A stretch of DNA of 64,000 bases from Ophiocordyceps camponoti-saundersi (nom. inval.) (GCA_003339415.1 PDHQ01000053.1:124001-188000); one strand, 5' to 3'; shown: positions 11,478 through 23,100, numbered from the stretch's first letter. Program-made: numbers and translations. Notes: a model not told the origin generated them from the sequence alone.

Positions 11478-12123
11478 TTAGGTAGATTGAGAATACATAT
11501 TCCTTGTAAACACGAGCATTGTCGACGTGATCAGTCGTGATGCCGGGTTATAAGTAACATTATGTATATGTATTCTCTCACGTGTAAGAAACGGTTTGCG
11601 GCTTACTTCCGTGCTTCAGCTATTACCGTCACACTGACCACGTCCTCGACATTGACTTGTACAACAGCTGCCTTCTGCTTGGGTTTCAGTTGCAATCTAC
11701 TGTGTCAACACGGTTACACTGATGGAAGTGAAAATGATGAAGGAAGATATCGTATGTGTAGGCAGGTAAAAGTTGACAGCTTTACCTGCCTACACATACG
11801 ATATCCTCTTTTATGGCGTCGTTCAAGGCTTGTGTGAGCATTTCTCATATGATCTCAGGTGACACGTCACTTCTTGATAAGAAGAAACTCAATGCTGCTA
11901 TACATACGCAGAGCCTATGCGTATGTCTAAAGAGGCCGTGTGACCATCGTGTCTCCTAAGAAGCCTGTCCTTTGGTGAGATGGATCCACCGTATGTTTAT
12001 TGTGACGGATGCTATAAAGCCGCCGCTCTTCTTGCATCGACTAGCAATCAGAGCTCCGGGCTACAGGAACCCATCGATCGCAGCAACAACTTCGAAGCTC
12101 TTGCAATACTTTATATCTCGGCA
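11478..12123. other. intergenic hmgA-SDR with a long hairpin
   Basis: This contains the hmgA 3' region and a perfect 25-bp inverted repeat (listed separately). A 48-codon extension of the SDR frame (11980-12123) is open but lacks the Rossmann fold and is taken as leader sequence. Confidence 0.5.
11746..11805. repeat. perfect 25-bp inverted repeat with 10-nt loop
   Basis: The left arm, 11746-11770, begins GATATCGTATGTGTAGGCAG. The right arm, 11781-11805, is its exact reverse complement. The loop is AGTTGACAGC. It lies about 270 nt past the hmgA stop and 320 nt before the SDR start. Confidence 0.9.
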
Positions 12124-12945
12124 ATGGATGTGCCTGGTTTCGCCTTAATCTCAGGGGCAGCATCCGGTATTGGCAAGGCATGTGCCAGGGCATTCGCCAT
12201 CCAAGGCTCAGCCGGTATCGCCCTTGTCGACATCAATGAGGAAGGTCTGACTCAAGTGAGAGACGAGATCGAAGACATAGTTAGAGAACGCTGCGGTGCA
12301 GTGAGCGGCACTAAGGTATTAGTTTACCGCGTTGACGTGTCGGACGAGGACCAAGTCAAACAAGCAGTTTCCGAAGCGGCTCGTCTGTTCGGTCGAATAG
12401 ACTATGTTGTCAACTCGGCAGGCATTGGCACCCTCAGTGAAGCTGGAGCGGCGTTTGTTAAGACAGAAGAATGGAACCACTTGCTCAACATCAACCTGAG
12501 CGGAACACTCTTTGTGCTTAAAGCCACAGCACAGATTATGCTAAAGCAGGAGCCTATCTTGTCGTCAATCGACAAGAGGCCACTGCAGCGCGGCTCCATT
12601 GTCAACGTCTCGTCAATTTTTGGAGTCGTAAGTGGCGGCGCTTCGGCGGCCTACACGGCTGCAAAACATGGCGTACTTGGCCTTACTCGCAGCGCGTCTG
12701 TCGATTATGCGGAGACAGGTCTTCGCGTCAACGCCATTTGTCCCGGATACATAGAAACTCCTATGACTACATCAGACCCTGAAATAGCAAAGGCCATTAT
12801 GAAAATGTCAGAAATTCGAGTACCGATGAAGCGATCGGGCCAAGCACAGGAAGTGGCAGATGGAGTATTATATCTCGCAGGGGGGCGAAGCTCGTTTGTC
12901 ACAGGCTCTGCGCTCATGATAGACGGAGGTTATACAGCGGCGTGA
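12124..12945 (+). CDS. short-chain dehydrogenase/reductase (classical SDR)
   Basis: Single exon, 273 aa from the ATG at 12124. This Met directly precedes the Rossmann beta-strand DVPGFALISGAASGIGKACA, so I prefer it to the upstream in-frame ATG at 11980. Classical SDR motifs are present in order: cofactor glycine motif SGAASGIG, DINEEG after beta-2, NSAG, catalytic Ser region GSIVNVSSIFG, YTAAK (Tyr and Lys), and the CPGYIETPM segment. It is an NAD(P)(H)-dependent oxidoreductase of an alcohol/ketone. Asp at the end of beta-2 (VDI) suggests NAD(H) preference, an inference from family rules. The substrate is unknown. It sits between hmgA and the amine oxidase on the same strand, so a role in handling aromatic alcohol or aldehyde intermediates fits. 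Confidence 0.9.
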   Translation: MDVPGFALISGAASGIGKACARAFAIQGSAGIALVDINEEGLTQVRDEIEDIVRERCGAVSGTKVLVYRVDVSDEDQVKQAVSEAARLFGRIDYVVNSAGIGTLSEAGAAFVKTEEWNHLLNINLSGTLFVLKATAQIMLKQEPILSSIDKRPLQRGSIVNVSSIFGVVSGGASAAYTAAKHGVLGLTRSASVDYAETGLRVNAICPGYIETPMTTSDPEIAKAIMKMSEIRVPMKRSGQAQEVADGVLYLAGGRSSFVTGSALMIDGGYTAA

Positions 12946-13688
12946 TCGAGTGCGGTACATTTTGATATGCCTTGTTCCCTACGTTTTGCTGAACTCGATC
13001 ATAGTTTGGGATGATTGATAATGACTATGTATGTATGTATGTAGATCTGTCGAAACTATTTGATGCTCAGCAGAGTTACCCCGAGTTGCTCTGTATCAAA
13101 CTCAAAACCTTTAGTAATTCATCTCTTTCCCCCAAAGGCAAAACCTTGTGCTTTGTCCGTGCTTTCTGCAACCCTTTGTCATGCGTTGAAACACTGGCTT
13201 GCTCGTTAGCAGCCAAAACCGGACCGAAAAGGTTTTGGCCTACCGGCCTACAGTCCCCTTTACCCCAGTCTTTATCAAGGGGTCCCCCTGAACTCGGTTC
13301 CGCTTTCCGATCAGCTCATAGCAAGCCTAACTTATAACAGGTGACTAATGGGTAAAGCATGACTTTGGTATGCGCGGCCCCCGAGACCCGGTTATGCGGA
13401 GATGGTAGTCACTCCCGCGGAGCCCGAGCCCGGCTGTATTATACCAGTCGACCACAATACGTGTCACGTTTTAAAGTGTTCTTTGTGTCTCCCCGGGCGT
13501 AGAATCTTGTCACACCCTTTGTATTATCCTCCTCAATCCGCCGATCCCTGCTGATATTCCACTTCTACAAATACTTACATACACGCGTGCGTACAACGTG
13601 CTTCGCGGGTTACCAACATACATACATATCTGCAACTGCGGCTGGGCCTTGGTACTACTCAGTCCGTCATCGTTCCACGACCGCTATC
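12946..13688. other. intergenic upstream of the amine oxidase
   Basis: A short TATG microsatellite lies at about 13024-13043. The remainder carries no recognisable coding sequence. It should contain the amine oxidase promoter; no motif is assigned. Confidence 0.5.
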
Positions 13689-15970
13689 ATGTCTCTCCCG
13701 CATCCCTTCGACAGCCTTTCCGTCCAAGAGACGAACCAGGCCCGCGACCTGGTCTTGAAGCTACACGCGGGCGCCGTCATCGACTTCCGCACCATTTACC
13801 TGCTAGAGCCGCCAAAGGCCGAAGTCCTACCCTTTCTTGCGCTCGAGCATGCCGGCAAAGTCACCCGCAGCACGCCGCGGCCGGCTAGGCTGGCGCAGGC
13901 CCGATATGATGTAATCGGCGGATCTCAAGCCGCCGAATATCACGAGTCCATTTTCGACCTCACCGCCGCCAAGCTCGTCAGCCACGAAATTATCCCAACG
14001 GAGTACCACGCCGGATTGACAGTGTAAGTGAATGACTTCCCGCCCAGCGTTGCGAGCCTCGACCGAGACACTGACGTAACCCTGCGTAGGTTCGAATTCA
14101 AGAAGCTTGTCGACTGTGTCAAGACTTCGCCCCTATTCCAAGAAAAGCTGAAAACAATCAAGCTGCCCGCGGGCTTCGAGCTCGTCGTGGAGCCATGGCC
14201 ATATGGGGCGCCGGACGTGGGCGATGGTCAAACCCGGCTATTCCAATGCCTATGCTTTGGGCGCAACACGGCCAGCGGCAGCAAGGATTCCAACTTTTAC
14301 GCATATCCCATCCCCTTGATCCCCGTCATGGATTTCAGGAAGAATGAAATCGTCCGCGTCGATGAGCCTGCTACGGGCGGTGGATCTGATCCTCTGACCG
14401 GACGCACTCACAAGCCCGGCATCGTCGACCACTGCGGGCCTTCTGAATATGTTCCGGAGTTGCTGCCCTCCGGCACGAGGCAGGACGTCAAGCCTCTGAC
14501 GCTTCAGCAGCCTCAAGGACCGAGCTTCACTATGACAGATTCTAGTCTCATTGAGTGGCAGAAGTGGCGCATGCGTGTCACCTTCAACCCTCGAGAGGGT
14601 GTGGTTATTCACGATATCCGTTACGATGGTCGTGACGTGCTCTACAGGCTGAGCATTAGTGACATGGTTAGAGCCGCCACAAATTATCAGATAAGCGGAC
14701 GATGGCTAACGAGAGGTTTCAGACGGTGCCGTATGCCGACCCTCGAACGCCTTATCATCGGAAGCAGGCGTTCGATTTCGGCGATGGTGGACTTGGCCAT
14801 GCCGTAAATAACCTTACGCTTGGCTGTGACTGCCTGGGCGTCATCAAGGTAACGTCTTTCCCCTACTATGAACGACGATACTTAAGTTGAAGCAGGCGGC
14901 TAATGAACCACCTCTTAGTACTTGGATGGAGTTCTCACCACTGACGACGGCTCGGCGGAGGTGGCTAAGAACATCATCTGCATCCACGAGCAAGACAATG
15001 GCATCAACTGGAAGCATACGGACTGGCGGACAGGCCGTGCGACCGTCACTCGCCGTCGCGAGCTTGTCGTGCAATTCATCATCACGCTGGCCAATTACGA
15101 GTACATCTTCGCCTTCAAGTTTGACCAGACGGCCGGCATCGTCGTCGAGGCCAGAGCAACGGGCATCGTGTCCGTCGTCAACATTGACGAGGGCAAGACG
15201 GCTCCGTGGGGAAATGTCGTGAGCCCCGGAGCGCTGGCGCAGAACCACCAGCACATCTTCTGCGTTCGTATCGATCCCGCTGTTGACGGGCAAAAGAACA
15301 CGCTCGTGCAGGAAGACAGTCTTCCGGTGCCCATGAACGAGCGCACTAACCCGCACGGAAACTACTATGAGGTCCGTCAGACTCCCATCGCGACGTCTGG
15401 CGGCATCGACTTGGCCCCCTTCAGCAACCGTGTGTTCAAGGTCCAAAATCGGGCGAAGAAGAACCCCATCAGTGGGAAGCCTGTCGGTTACAAAATCACG
15501 ACACCCCCGACACAGCTCTTGCTGGCTGATCCGCACAGCATCCAGGCACAGCGTGCTCTGTTCGCTAAGCATCACCTGTGGGTTACAAAGTTCAAGGATG
15601 ACGAGCTGTACGCTGGAGGGCGACACACACTGCAGAGCCGCCGTGAGGTTGGAGGAGTTGCCGACGCTGCGGCCCGGGGTGACGACGTTCTGGACGACGA
15701 CATTGTACTTTGGAGTGTCTTTGGTCTCACACACAATCCGAGAGTCGAAGACTGGCCCGTCATGTGAGACGATCGCACCCCCCTTGATGAAGAAGTAAAA
15801 CTGACACGACAGATACTAGGCCCGTAGAGATGCTGGAGGTCCACATCACGCCGTCCGATTTCTTCACCGAAAACCCAGCCATCGACGTCCCATCCAACAG
15901 TGACCTCGGCTCAAAGAGGGTAGGAGACGACTGCTGTGGGAACAACGCCACAGACAAGCCTCATTTGTGA
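13689..15970 (+). CDS. copper amine oxidase (primary-amine oxidase)
   Basis: Five exons, 13689-14023, 14090-14666, 14723-14848, 14919-15763 and 15820-15970, giving 677 aa, normal for the family. The enzyme converts RCH2NH2 plus O2 and water to aldehyde, NH3 and H2O2, using a self-made topaquinone cofactor. The topaquinone motif TLANYEY is present, with the precursor Tyr at about residue 406. Copper ligands are seen in NHQHIF (His456, His458) and THNPRVEDWPVM (His618). N-terminal amine-oxidase N2/N3-type domains precede the catalytic beta-sandwich. Tail-to-tail with an aldehyde dehydrogenase, it would supply that enzyme's substrate, for example phenylacetaldehyde from phenylethylamine. The C-terminus ends KPHL, which is not a convincing peroxisomal signal. 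Confidence 0.94.
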
Positions 15971-16662
15971 TGTGACGATGCGGAGTCGGAAGCTGTAAAT
16001 GTACAAACGGAGGAACGGCATAACACAGTCCCGACATGTATGTATACGCTTGGACGTGGGAGGGAAGCGAGGGTTTGTAGACCACGGTCCTCTAAACATA
16101 AATTTCTGCACGGAAATGAACTTCTCATTACAAGCTACCTGAGATTAGAAGAGTTCAAGGATAGAGATGTACGAATCTAAGCCCTTTTCCAATACTATTA
16201 GTGTCCTATCAACCGCCTATACCTGTCTATATTAGGAAGCTTCGTGCGATGATAGTGATACACATCAAGGGGCCGGCCTACCACCCACCCTCGACGCGGG
16301 ACAAGTCTAAGTGCTTCGAACCCATCGAGCATTGGACGTAATTCTCTAGTCGTGGCTCTAGAGGTCCTTCTACGGGCTTCAGCACCCATATACAATAGTC
16401 TTAATCTATTACGAGCCGGACTTCCCCCCAACCCCCCTAACCTGATAGAGGCTGGAAGAGCGGCAAAGATCTGAGTCAACGATGTCGACTACTGACTTCG
16501 AAAACCTACGTTCTAAACACAAGTATAGTTAAGTTTCTCAACACCAAATTCAACACTTGAAAATAGTCGAACAACTGTATTCAGGCAGTTTTGTTTACTG
16601 TCCAACTATTGTACATGCATGATTTCGGCAACTATAGAGTAACTTAGTACAGTCGTTCCCAC
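15971..16662. other. intergenic, convergent
   Basis: This is 3' sequence of the amine oxidase (plus) and ALDH (minus). A 93-codon minus-strand open frame at 16198-16479 has an Arg-rich, unrecognised product. Its flanks look like ordinary non-coding DNA, so I do not call it a gene. Confidence 0.45.
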
Positions 16663-18282
16663 CTACAGCTTGTGCAAGATATTGAGCTTCACGCTCTTGA
16701 CCTCAGTCCACTCCTCTATCGCCTCTTTGCCGAGGTCCCTACCGATGCCACTCTCCTTGAAACCACCAAACGGCGTGTTGACGTTGACGGCTCCCCACAT
16801 GTTGACGGTGACTTGGCCGCACTCAATGGCGTCACTCACGCGCATAGCCCTGCTAATGTCATTGGTGAACACGGCAGCGGAAAGGCCGAGGCTGCTGTCG
16901 TTGGCCAGTGCGATGGCTTCCTCCTCAGTCTTGAACCGCGCAATGCTGGCTACCGGTCCGAATATCTCCTCGCGCATGATGGTGGCGGTGGGCGGCACGT
17001 CGACGAAGGCTGTGTTGGGGACGAAGTGGCCGGCCTCCTGAGATGATTTCTCACCGCCATGAAGTAGCTGATGGCCCTCTTTCAGCGCCTTCTGGATGTA
17101 GCCCTCAACGCGGCTCTTCTGGGCGCCGTTGACGAGGGGACCCTTCGTAGTGCTGTCGAGAAGAGGGTCTCCGATGACGGATTCCTTGGTCCGCGCAGAG
17201 AATTCGGCCACGAAGCGGTCGTATATCTCATCTTGAACATAGATTCGACTGCCGGCAGCGCAGATCTGCCCGTTGTGGGCCGTGATGCCCATCGTCGTAT
17301 GTAAGAGAGCGTTGTCCCATGCCGCGTCGGCGAAGACAATGCTCGGACCCTTTCCACCGAGCTCGACGGTCACTCGCTTGAGGTTGGTGCGAGCTGAGCT
17401 CTCCAAGATACGCCTCCCAACTGCGCCACTGCCGGTGAAGGATATCTTTCGCACATGGGGATGGTCTGCGAGCGCCTGTCCGGCTACGGGGCCCAGGCCG
17501 CAGAGGATGTTGATGACGCCAGGTGGAAAGCCGGCCTCCTTCACCAACTGAGCCAGTTTCTGGCCGTACAAGGGGGCTGCCTCGGGCGTCTTGATGATAA
17601 GAGTATTTCCCGCCGCCACTGCTGGCGCAAGCTTCCAAAGTGTGATCATGCTAGGGAAGACAGCCGCGTGAGTCAGACTGTACTCGCCCTTACAGGAGAG
17701 TCAGGATTCTGTTTCTCTTACAGGGGAGCGTTCCAGGGAACGATAGCAGCGCAAACGCCGAAGGGCTGGCGACGTGTGTATGCCATTCCCTGCTCAATGC
17801 TCATCGATCGGCCGTCCAGCTTGCCAACCCATCCGGCGTAGTAACGACAGGTCTCGGCGGACTGTTGCACGCTCAGGCCCAGCGACTCCCGGTAGAGCAT
17901 ACCGGCGTCCAGAGCCTCGAGAGAGGCCAAGTCCTCAGCATCGCGCTCGATGAGTTCGGCCAACCTGTTGAGCAGCGCCCGCGACTGGTTCGGGCCGTTG
18001 GCGCGCCATGTTGACGTGTAGGCCGCCGCGGATGAGGCGACGGCGCGATCGATGTCCTCGGCCTGGGCAGCCGCCACAGTTGCGAGGAACGCGCCGCTTG
18101 CCGGATTCTCCAAGTCGACTGTCTTGCCATGAGAAGCTTCATGGAAGACATTGTCGATGAACAAGCCGGTGGGAACTGAGAAGAGGCTTACATGAGCATG
18201 CATCAAAGGGGCCAGTTGTCTGTTCGGAGGTCTTACCAGTGATTTTGCGCCCACCCGCGCCTACGAGGACAGCTTCTGCCAT
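16663..18282 (-). CDS. aldehyde dehydrogenase (NAD(P)+-dependent)
   Basis: Three exons, 18282-18237, 18175-17722 and 17650-16663, giving 495 aa. It oxidises aldehydes to carboxylates. In order the product shows FIDNVFHEASHGKTVDLENP, VPWNAPLMITLWKLAPA, FTGSGAVGRRI (cofactor loop), VTVELGGKGPSIVF (general-base Glu, about residue 263), HNGQICAAGSR (catalytic Cys, about residue 297) and EEIFGPVA. The Cys sits at the canonical position two residues after Gln, so the enzyme should be active. The first exon encodes only 15 codons plus one base and is supported by a GTAAGA donor and in-frame joining to VPTGLFIDN. Convergent with the copper amine oxidase, it most simply oxidises that enzyme's aldehyde product to an arylacetate. 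Confidence 0.95.
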
Positions 18283-19386
18283 GACTGTTGTTGAATCTTG
18301 GTTAAGTAAGTGTGTCTTAGCCAATGCTGATATCCTAGTTCAGTGAAGTAACGAGATTATGGAGAAATCTGCCGGCATACACGAGCTTGAGAGAACGGCG
18401 GACTCGATGGAGGGGTATGTATGCCAGCTATCTGATCATCTGTTTCAGCCCTGGCACGCCCGTTCGATAATAGTAATCCTCTTCGGCTCCGATGGGCTCG
18501 GGATCACGACGTTGTGAAAACCGGATTTGCACGGTATGTTGCACATATGTGCCTTGAAACGGTATATCCGCGGCGTTAAGGCCTTTGAGGTCACAGCAAG
18601 AGGAAGCACCCGCTTCTAAGTTCCGAGTTCCGAGATGCTTTTAACTCGAGTCTGCATAAATATTTGATGCAATCTGAAGCAAAGACAGCTCATCAGCCAC
18701 AGCACTTTGACCTGCCCTGTTTGAGTGAGGGTCTCAGCCGTCTCGCTCAGCCCTTGGAATGTTTCTTTTCCTTTCGACTTCAAACAGTTCTTACATACAA
18801 GACATACGTGGACGAGTGCTGAAGAAATGTCCTGAATCGTTCAGTCAACACATACATACATACATATGTACATATTGTATGTATTTGCATGTATACATAC
18901 ACACGGACGAAGGATAAAGGCTGAAACGCATCACGAACTGAACCTGATACACGAAAGCGTACTACTACTCGGTTTGATAATATGTAATATTCCCTCATCA
19001 CTCACGAACTCCTGGGGATTAGGCGAATCCGAGAAAACAGAAAGAACGTGCATGCATATGTATGTATGTATGTTGTATGTATGTATGTATGTATGTTCAT
19101 ATATTTCCCCGGGCGCGAAACAAACATGCATGAGGTTGGGGAACCCGGAAAGGCCGGTGTGAAAATCATCCGGCTTAACCGATTCCGATTTTCCGTGAGG
19201 CAAGCCACACGACGATGACATCAGATTGCTACAACTTGTAAACCTCTTCTTTTCATCATCACTCACTGTATGTACATATGTAAACAACCCGGTTTGCTTC
19301 CTATCTCACACCTTCAGCCTGCTCGACTGGTACTGTTCTTAGTGTGACGGGAATTTCAACATACGAGTCCGTAACGACCAGTGACA
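18283..19386. other. intergenic with TATG/CATA microsatellites
   Basis: Promoter side of both ALDH and the Dabb gene. CATA/TATG tracts occur at about 18849-18900 and 19056-19096. No gene is seen. Confidence 0.5.
19056..19096. repeat. TATG microsatellite
   Basis: About ten TATG units with one TGT interruption. It is one of many such tracts between genes in this window. Confidence 0.85.
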
Positions 19387-19782
19387 ATGTCTCCGCAAAT
19401 CCACCGCATTACCCTTTTCAAAATCCCCGACGAGGAGCATCAAAAGCATTTACTGGACATCTACAGACAGATGCCCGCAAAGGCCGTCAAGGTTCGTTCG
19501 GATCTATGGCGGCACTTACATGTGTAGTTGACAACAAGCTGACACAACGCCGAGCAGGACGGAAAGCCATACATCTTGTCTGTCACTGCGGGACGAGCGA
19601 AGCCTGACCAGCGCGCCCAAGGCTATACTCTGGCCGTGGTATCTGTCTTCAGCTCTGAGGAGGATATGAAGTACTACGATGATGAATGCGCGGCTCATGC
19701 TGATCTCAAGGCGTACGCCAAAACGGTGCATCAGGGGGCTATGATGGTGTACTTCCAGAATGAGTTGCCCACGTGCAGCTAG
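19387..19782 (+). CDS. small Dabb (stress-responsive A/B-barrel) domain protein
   Basis: Two exons, 19387-19491 and 19558-19782, giving 109 aa. The start is MSPQIHRITLFKIPDEEHQ, and the second exon carries SVTAGRAKPDQRAQGYTLAV, then a helix with YYDDECAAHADLKAYA and the final strand GAMMVYFQNEL. This is the ferredoxin-like alpha/beta barrel layout of Dabb proteins, in which a pair of such units forms a dimeric pocket. The family includes plant stress proteins, polyketide cyclase-like enzymes and many fungal proteins of unknown role. The intron (GTTCGT donor, GCAG acceptor, GCTGAC branch point) is in phase 0. It lies between ALDH and the regulator gene. A pathway role, for example handling an unstable hydroxylated intermediate, is speculation. 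Confidence 0.8.
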
Positions 19783-20075
19783 GTACATAGATATATGAAG
19801 ACTATGTGACGACGAAAAACGGAACCAACAGTTGAAGGATCATGAGCCTGAGGAGAAATCGGAGTTAATCAAGACCATATTAGGTAGTACAACATGTAAA
19901 TTAGCTCTAACACGATGAATTTTTCCAACCTGAAAGCAGCCCGAAAGAGACAAAGGAAAAGCCCGTTGACGAGTTGTGGCATGAACAAAGCCCCGAAATA
20001 GAATACCCTGAACTGTTGGTTGACCATAAACAAGTCCTGCAAGCAAAGCGTCAACCCTAGCCCTGGAGTCAAAAA

Positions 20076-22565
20076 TCAAAACAAGCCCTGAAGTCGCCTC
20101 GTTATTTCCCCCCCTCGCCCGTTGAGTAAATCGGTATCATCCGGTCCGTAGAAATGGTTTCCAAACTCCCCCGGAAACTGCTGCCCCTGTCCGAGCGCGT
20201 CGAACAGGTCGAGAAGGTCATTTCGCATCTGGAACATATCCGGTACGGAGCCGGACATGTCTGCATCAGCCACCATGTCGCTGCTCGTCTGAGCATCCCA
20301 CACGCTGGGTGCGCTCGGAGGGTCCTGCAGGTTGTCTCGGAACTCGGAGACGCCTCGGCCCTCGCCCGAAGTCGCCGGAACGGAGCCGGAGCCGGTAGCA
20401 GGAGCGCCGGTAGCAGTGGGGCTTTCTCTTGTCGTCGTCGTCGCCGCCCCGTCGTCGGAGCCCTGTAGGCCGAGGCTCCTGAGACGCGGCAGCAAGCCAC
20501 GAATGCTCCTCCACAGCCTGCGACTTACGACGCTGTGACGCGAAAAGCCGCGGACGAGATCGATGGCGTCGAGGAAACTTTTCCGGCAGGGCTCGGCAAA
20601 GATATTGGGCGCGTGACAAACGGCGAGAAAGATGACGGCCAGGGCACTAAGTAGAAAGTAGTTGAAGGCGTTTTGCTGGCGCGAGTAAATGTCTGTCGTG
20701 TCGTTCAGGTGGACCAGTACCTGCAGGCTGTCCTGGGCAATGTTGATGACGAGCCAGGCGCTGCGTAGGTTGGAGTTGATGCTGGTTGTGCTGAAGAGAC
20801 AGTGTTGATAAATGGACAAGCGCGTGTGGTTGCCGCGCAGATAGAGCAGCGCCCGAAGCCTCTGCAAGACTCGGGGTTGGGATCGAGCAGCGAGCCCGAG
20901 GCGCGGGTGTCGTAGCCGCAGATGAGGCGGGATGGACTCAAGCCAGTCCTGAGTGCTAATGTCCAATGCATGAATCGTCTCCTCAGGGATCGAAAGCGTT
21001 GGCGACCCCAGGGGCGGGATGGCGTCCCAAAGTTTTGAGCAGAGCCGGCCGTAACCAACCATGCACTTGAGGTAGCAGAAGTCGGAATCCTAGATGCCCT
21101 TGGTCAGAAGCAGGTCTCATGCAGGCTTCGATTTAAGGGGGAGGCGCCTCACCGGCTCCGGTAGGCCCGGATCAATGTCGCGATCAGCGAGGGCGAAGGA
21201 GAGACTGGTACCGAAGCTCCAGCGACGATCCAGGACGTAGACACACCAAAAGACGCGGGTGGCCAGACGGCGAGCGTCTGGATCATTGAAATTATCGAAG
21301 AGACTCTTCTTGCGATGTAGGCCCATCTCAAGGGCCTCGCGAGCGGCGATGCCAATGGTGCGCCACGCGAGCAGCTCGTCGTCACAGTGAAAGTAATAAA
21401 TGCTCTGGCGGCGTTGTCAGGACACAGAAAGAGTAAGACGACTCGTCTCCAACCTACCAGCATAGTGAGCAGCTGTATCTCCTGAAGGTCGACCTGCGGG
21501 CTCGCGATCCGGGACACATGACGCTCCACTGACTCTGCCAGGGTCGTGCTGAGCTCGCTTTTTCCATGAGCCTCGACGACCAGGGCGGTAGCAACGGCGA
21601 TCTTGGTGATTTCGACGTCTTTGAGGCTGACGGGGCCTTCAGCGTCGGACGGAGCAGGGCTGCGTAACAGTTCAAGAGTATGGGAAGCTCGCGAGGCCAG
21701 TTCGGCAATGTCAATGAACGGATAAACAGACTCAACCTCCTCCTCGAAGACGGATAGCAGCCTGGCGACCTCGTCAGGGGTACAGCGTAGCCAGAAGTCC
21801 AGCTCAGACGTGGCATCGCGCGGAGGCTCCGAAGGCGATGGGGCGGCGCTTGGCGGTGGTGACTCGAAAGTCGGGATGCCCATCCGTGTAAGAGACCGTT
21901 CACCAACTATGAGGCCAAAGGTCGGACGCGTGGGACCGACGAACTGCGGCTGCTTTGGCACTCCATCCTTGGTGCCGGCAGCAGCGGAAGGTGAGGGGAC
22001 GACAGTATCATCGCGAGACTGCCGCGAGCCGGAACGAACACACGGTTCGACGTGGCGGAGCTGCTGAACGGTACCGACAAGATCGGCGACCTGTTGGCGC
22101 AGTTGGGCCATTTCCTCGCCGAGGACGCGGACCTGGTCGCTCTGGTTACCCCTGCGTGAGGCCTGGGGCGGCCCGGAGGCGTAGGCGCAGGCGAGGCCCC
22201 CGGCGATGCAACGCTCGCAGCCAGCATCACCGGCCGGAATGCACTTGAGCTTTCGCTTCTTGCACTCATCACTATGGTAGACGGTTAGGAGAGAAAGAGA
22301 CGGGAGAACAGGAATGGGGAGATTTGGGGGGAGGGGAGGGGGGCTCGGAAGAAGATGACGATGACAGGGGGGGGGGGGGGGATTACCAGGCGACGGGGGT
22401 GTATTTGCCGCGCTTCGGCCGCCGAGGAGGCTCTGAGCCGGGACCCTGGATAGTCGAAGACGCCGCCTGGCGCTTCTGGCCGGTCGCTGAAGGAGGCTCG
22501 CCGGCGCCGGCATGGCCCGTATCGGCGGGGGCTGCGGAATCGTCAGCATGCAGGGACCCGAGCAT
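20076..22565 (-). CDS. Zn2Cys6 transcription factor with fungal-specific regulatory domain
   Basis: Four exons, 22565-22387, 22271-21458, 21404-21153 and 21089-20076, giving 752 aa. The DNA-binding cluster is rebuilt across the first intron: RGKYTPVACDECKKRKLKC followed by a CxxC and a final Cys, i.e. CX2CX6CX7CX2CX6C. A coiled-coil-like segment follows (QVRVLGEEMAQLRQQVADLV). The middle region is typical of the fungal transcription-factor domain: YYFHCDDELLAWRTIGIAAR, MGLHRKKSLFD, TRVFWCVYVLDRRWSFGTSL. The C-terminus is low-complexity, then acidic/hydrophobic with DLLDLFDALGQG, a possible activation region. It diverges from the CYP504 gene over about 535 bp, the usual placement of a pathway-specific regulator. 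A functional comparison with the Aspergillus fumigatus HmgR regulator is an inference only. Confidence 0.88.
22272..22386 (-). other. first intron of the regulator gene, with a 15-nt homopolymer
   Basis: The intron begins GTAAT followed by fifteen C on the coding strand (plus-strand G-run 22367-22381) and ends ACCATAG. Its removal completes the first zinc-cluster Cys codon (TG+T). Confidence 0.75.
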
Positions 22566-23100
22566 CGTTTCCGAGCAAACGGGCTGTCGGACGCCGGAGG
22601 CTGGAAGGGGAGGGGGGGGGGGGGGAATGGGGAAAAGGGCCCAATAGGCAGGGTCAGCTGGTATCTGTAGGGCGGGCTGGATAGTAGGACTTTACTGCTA
22701 ATGCTATGCATCGCCCTCTTGCCGAGAGGGAGAAACATCTTGGAAACGTCGCCGCCCCGGCCTGCTCGGCATCGAGTTCCGACGTTCCGAATTACTTTTC
22801 CATTTTCCCGCTGCAGATGCCCTCCCTCTCTCCCCTCCTCTTCCCGCCGTCTCCACCTCTGTGGCCTTGCTTCGTCTCGCCCATGCGCTGCATGTTCCTG
22901 ATCTCCTGAAGGGCTAATTCACGGATGAGTGAGACGGCCTGATAAAGGCCCGCATGGCCGTCTACGACATCTTACTTGAAAGCCAAGGTCAAAAATCTCC
23001 ACCTCCTCCTTTCCTTGCATCACCTCGACTCACCTTGACGACCCTCTGCTCACCACGTCTTGTCCTTTTCCTCCCCTGTCCTCCCCAACTGTTGGCCACC
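22566..23100. promoter_or_regulatory. bidirectional promoter between regulator and CYP504
   Basis: This 535-bp divergent region has a 14-G run at 22612-22625 and CT-rich DNA just before the CYP504 start (CCACC ATG context). No specific operator is assigned. Confidence 0.55.

Noticed and set aside
11980..12123. 48-residue N-terminal extension of the SDR
   Set aside because: The Rossmann fold starts immediately after the Met at 12124. The extension has no targeting character.
14844..15734. 296-codon minus-strand open frame
   Set aside because: It is antisense to the conserved catalytic exon of the copper amine oxidase. Its product has no recognisable domain; it is a shadow of high-GC codon use.
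16198..16479. 93-codon Arg-rich open frame as a small gene
   Set aside because: It is unrecognised and sits in a convergent 3'-3' interval. Its composition suggests decayed repeat DNA rather than a gene.
21149..22738. Long open frame extending the regulator N-terminus past the intron
   Set aside because: The Pro-rich leader is intron and upstream sequence read through. Splicing 22386-22272 completes the zinc cluster (ACDECKKRKLKC) and gives a better start at 22565.
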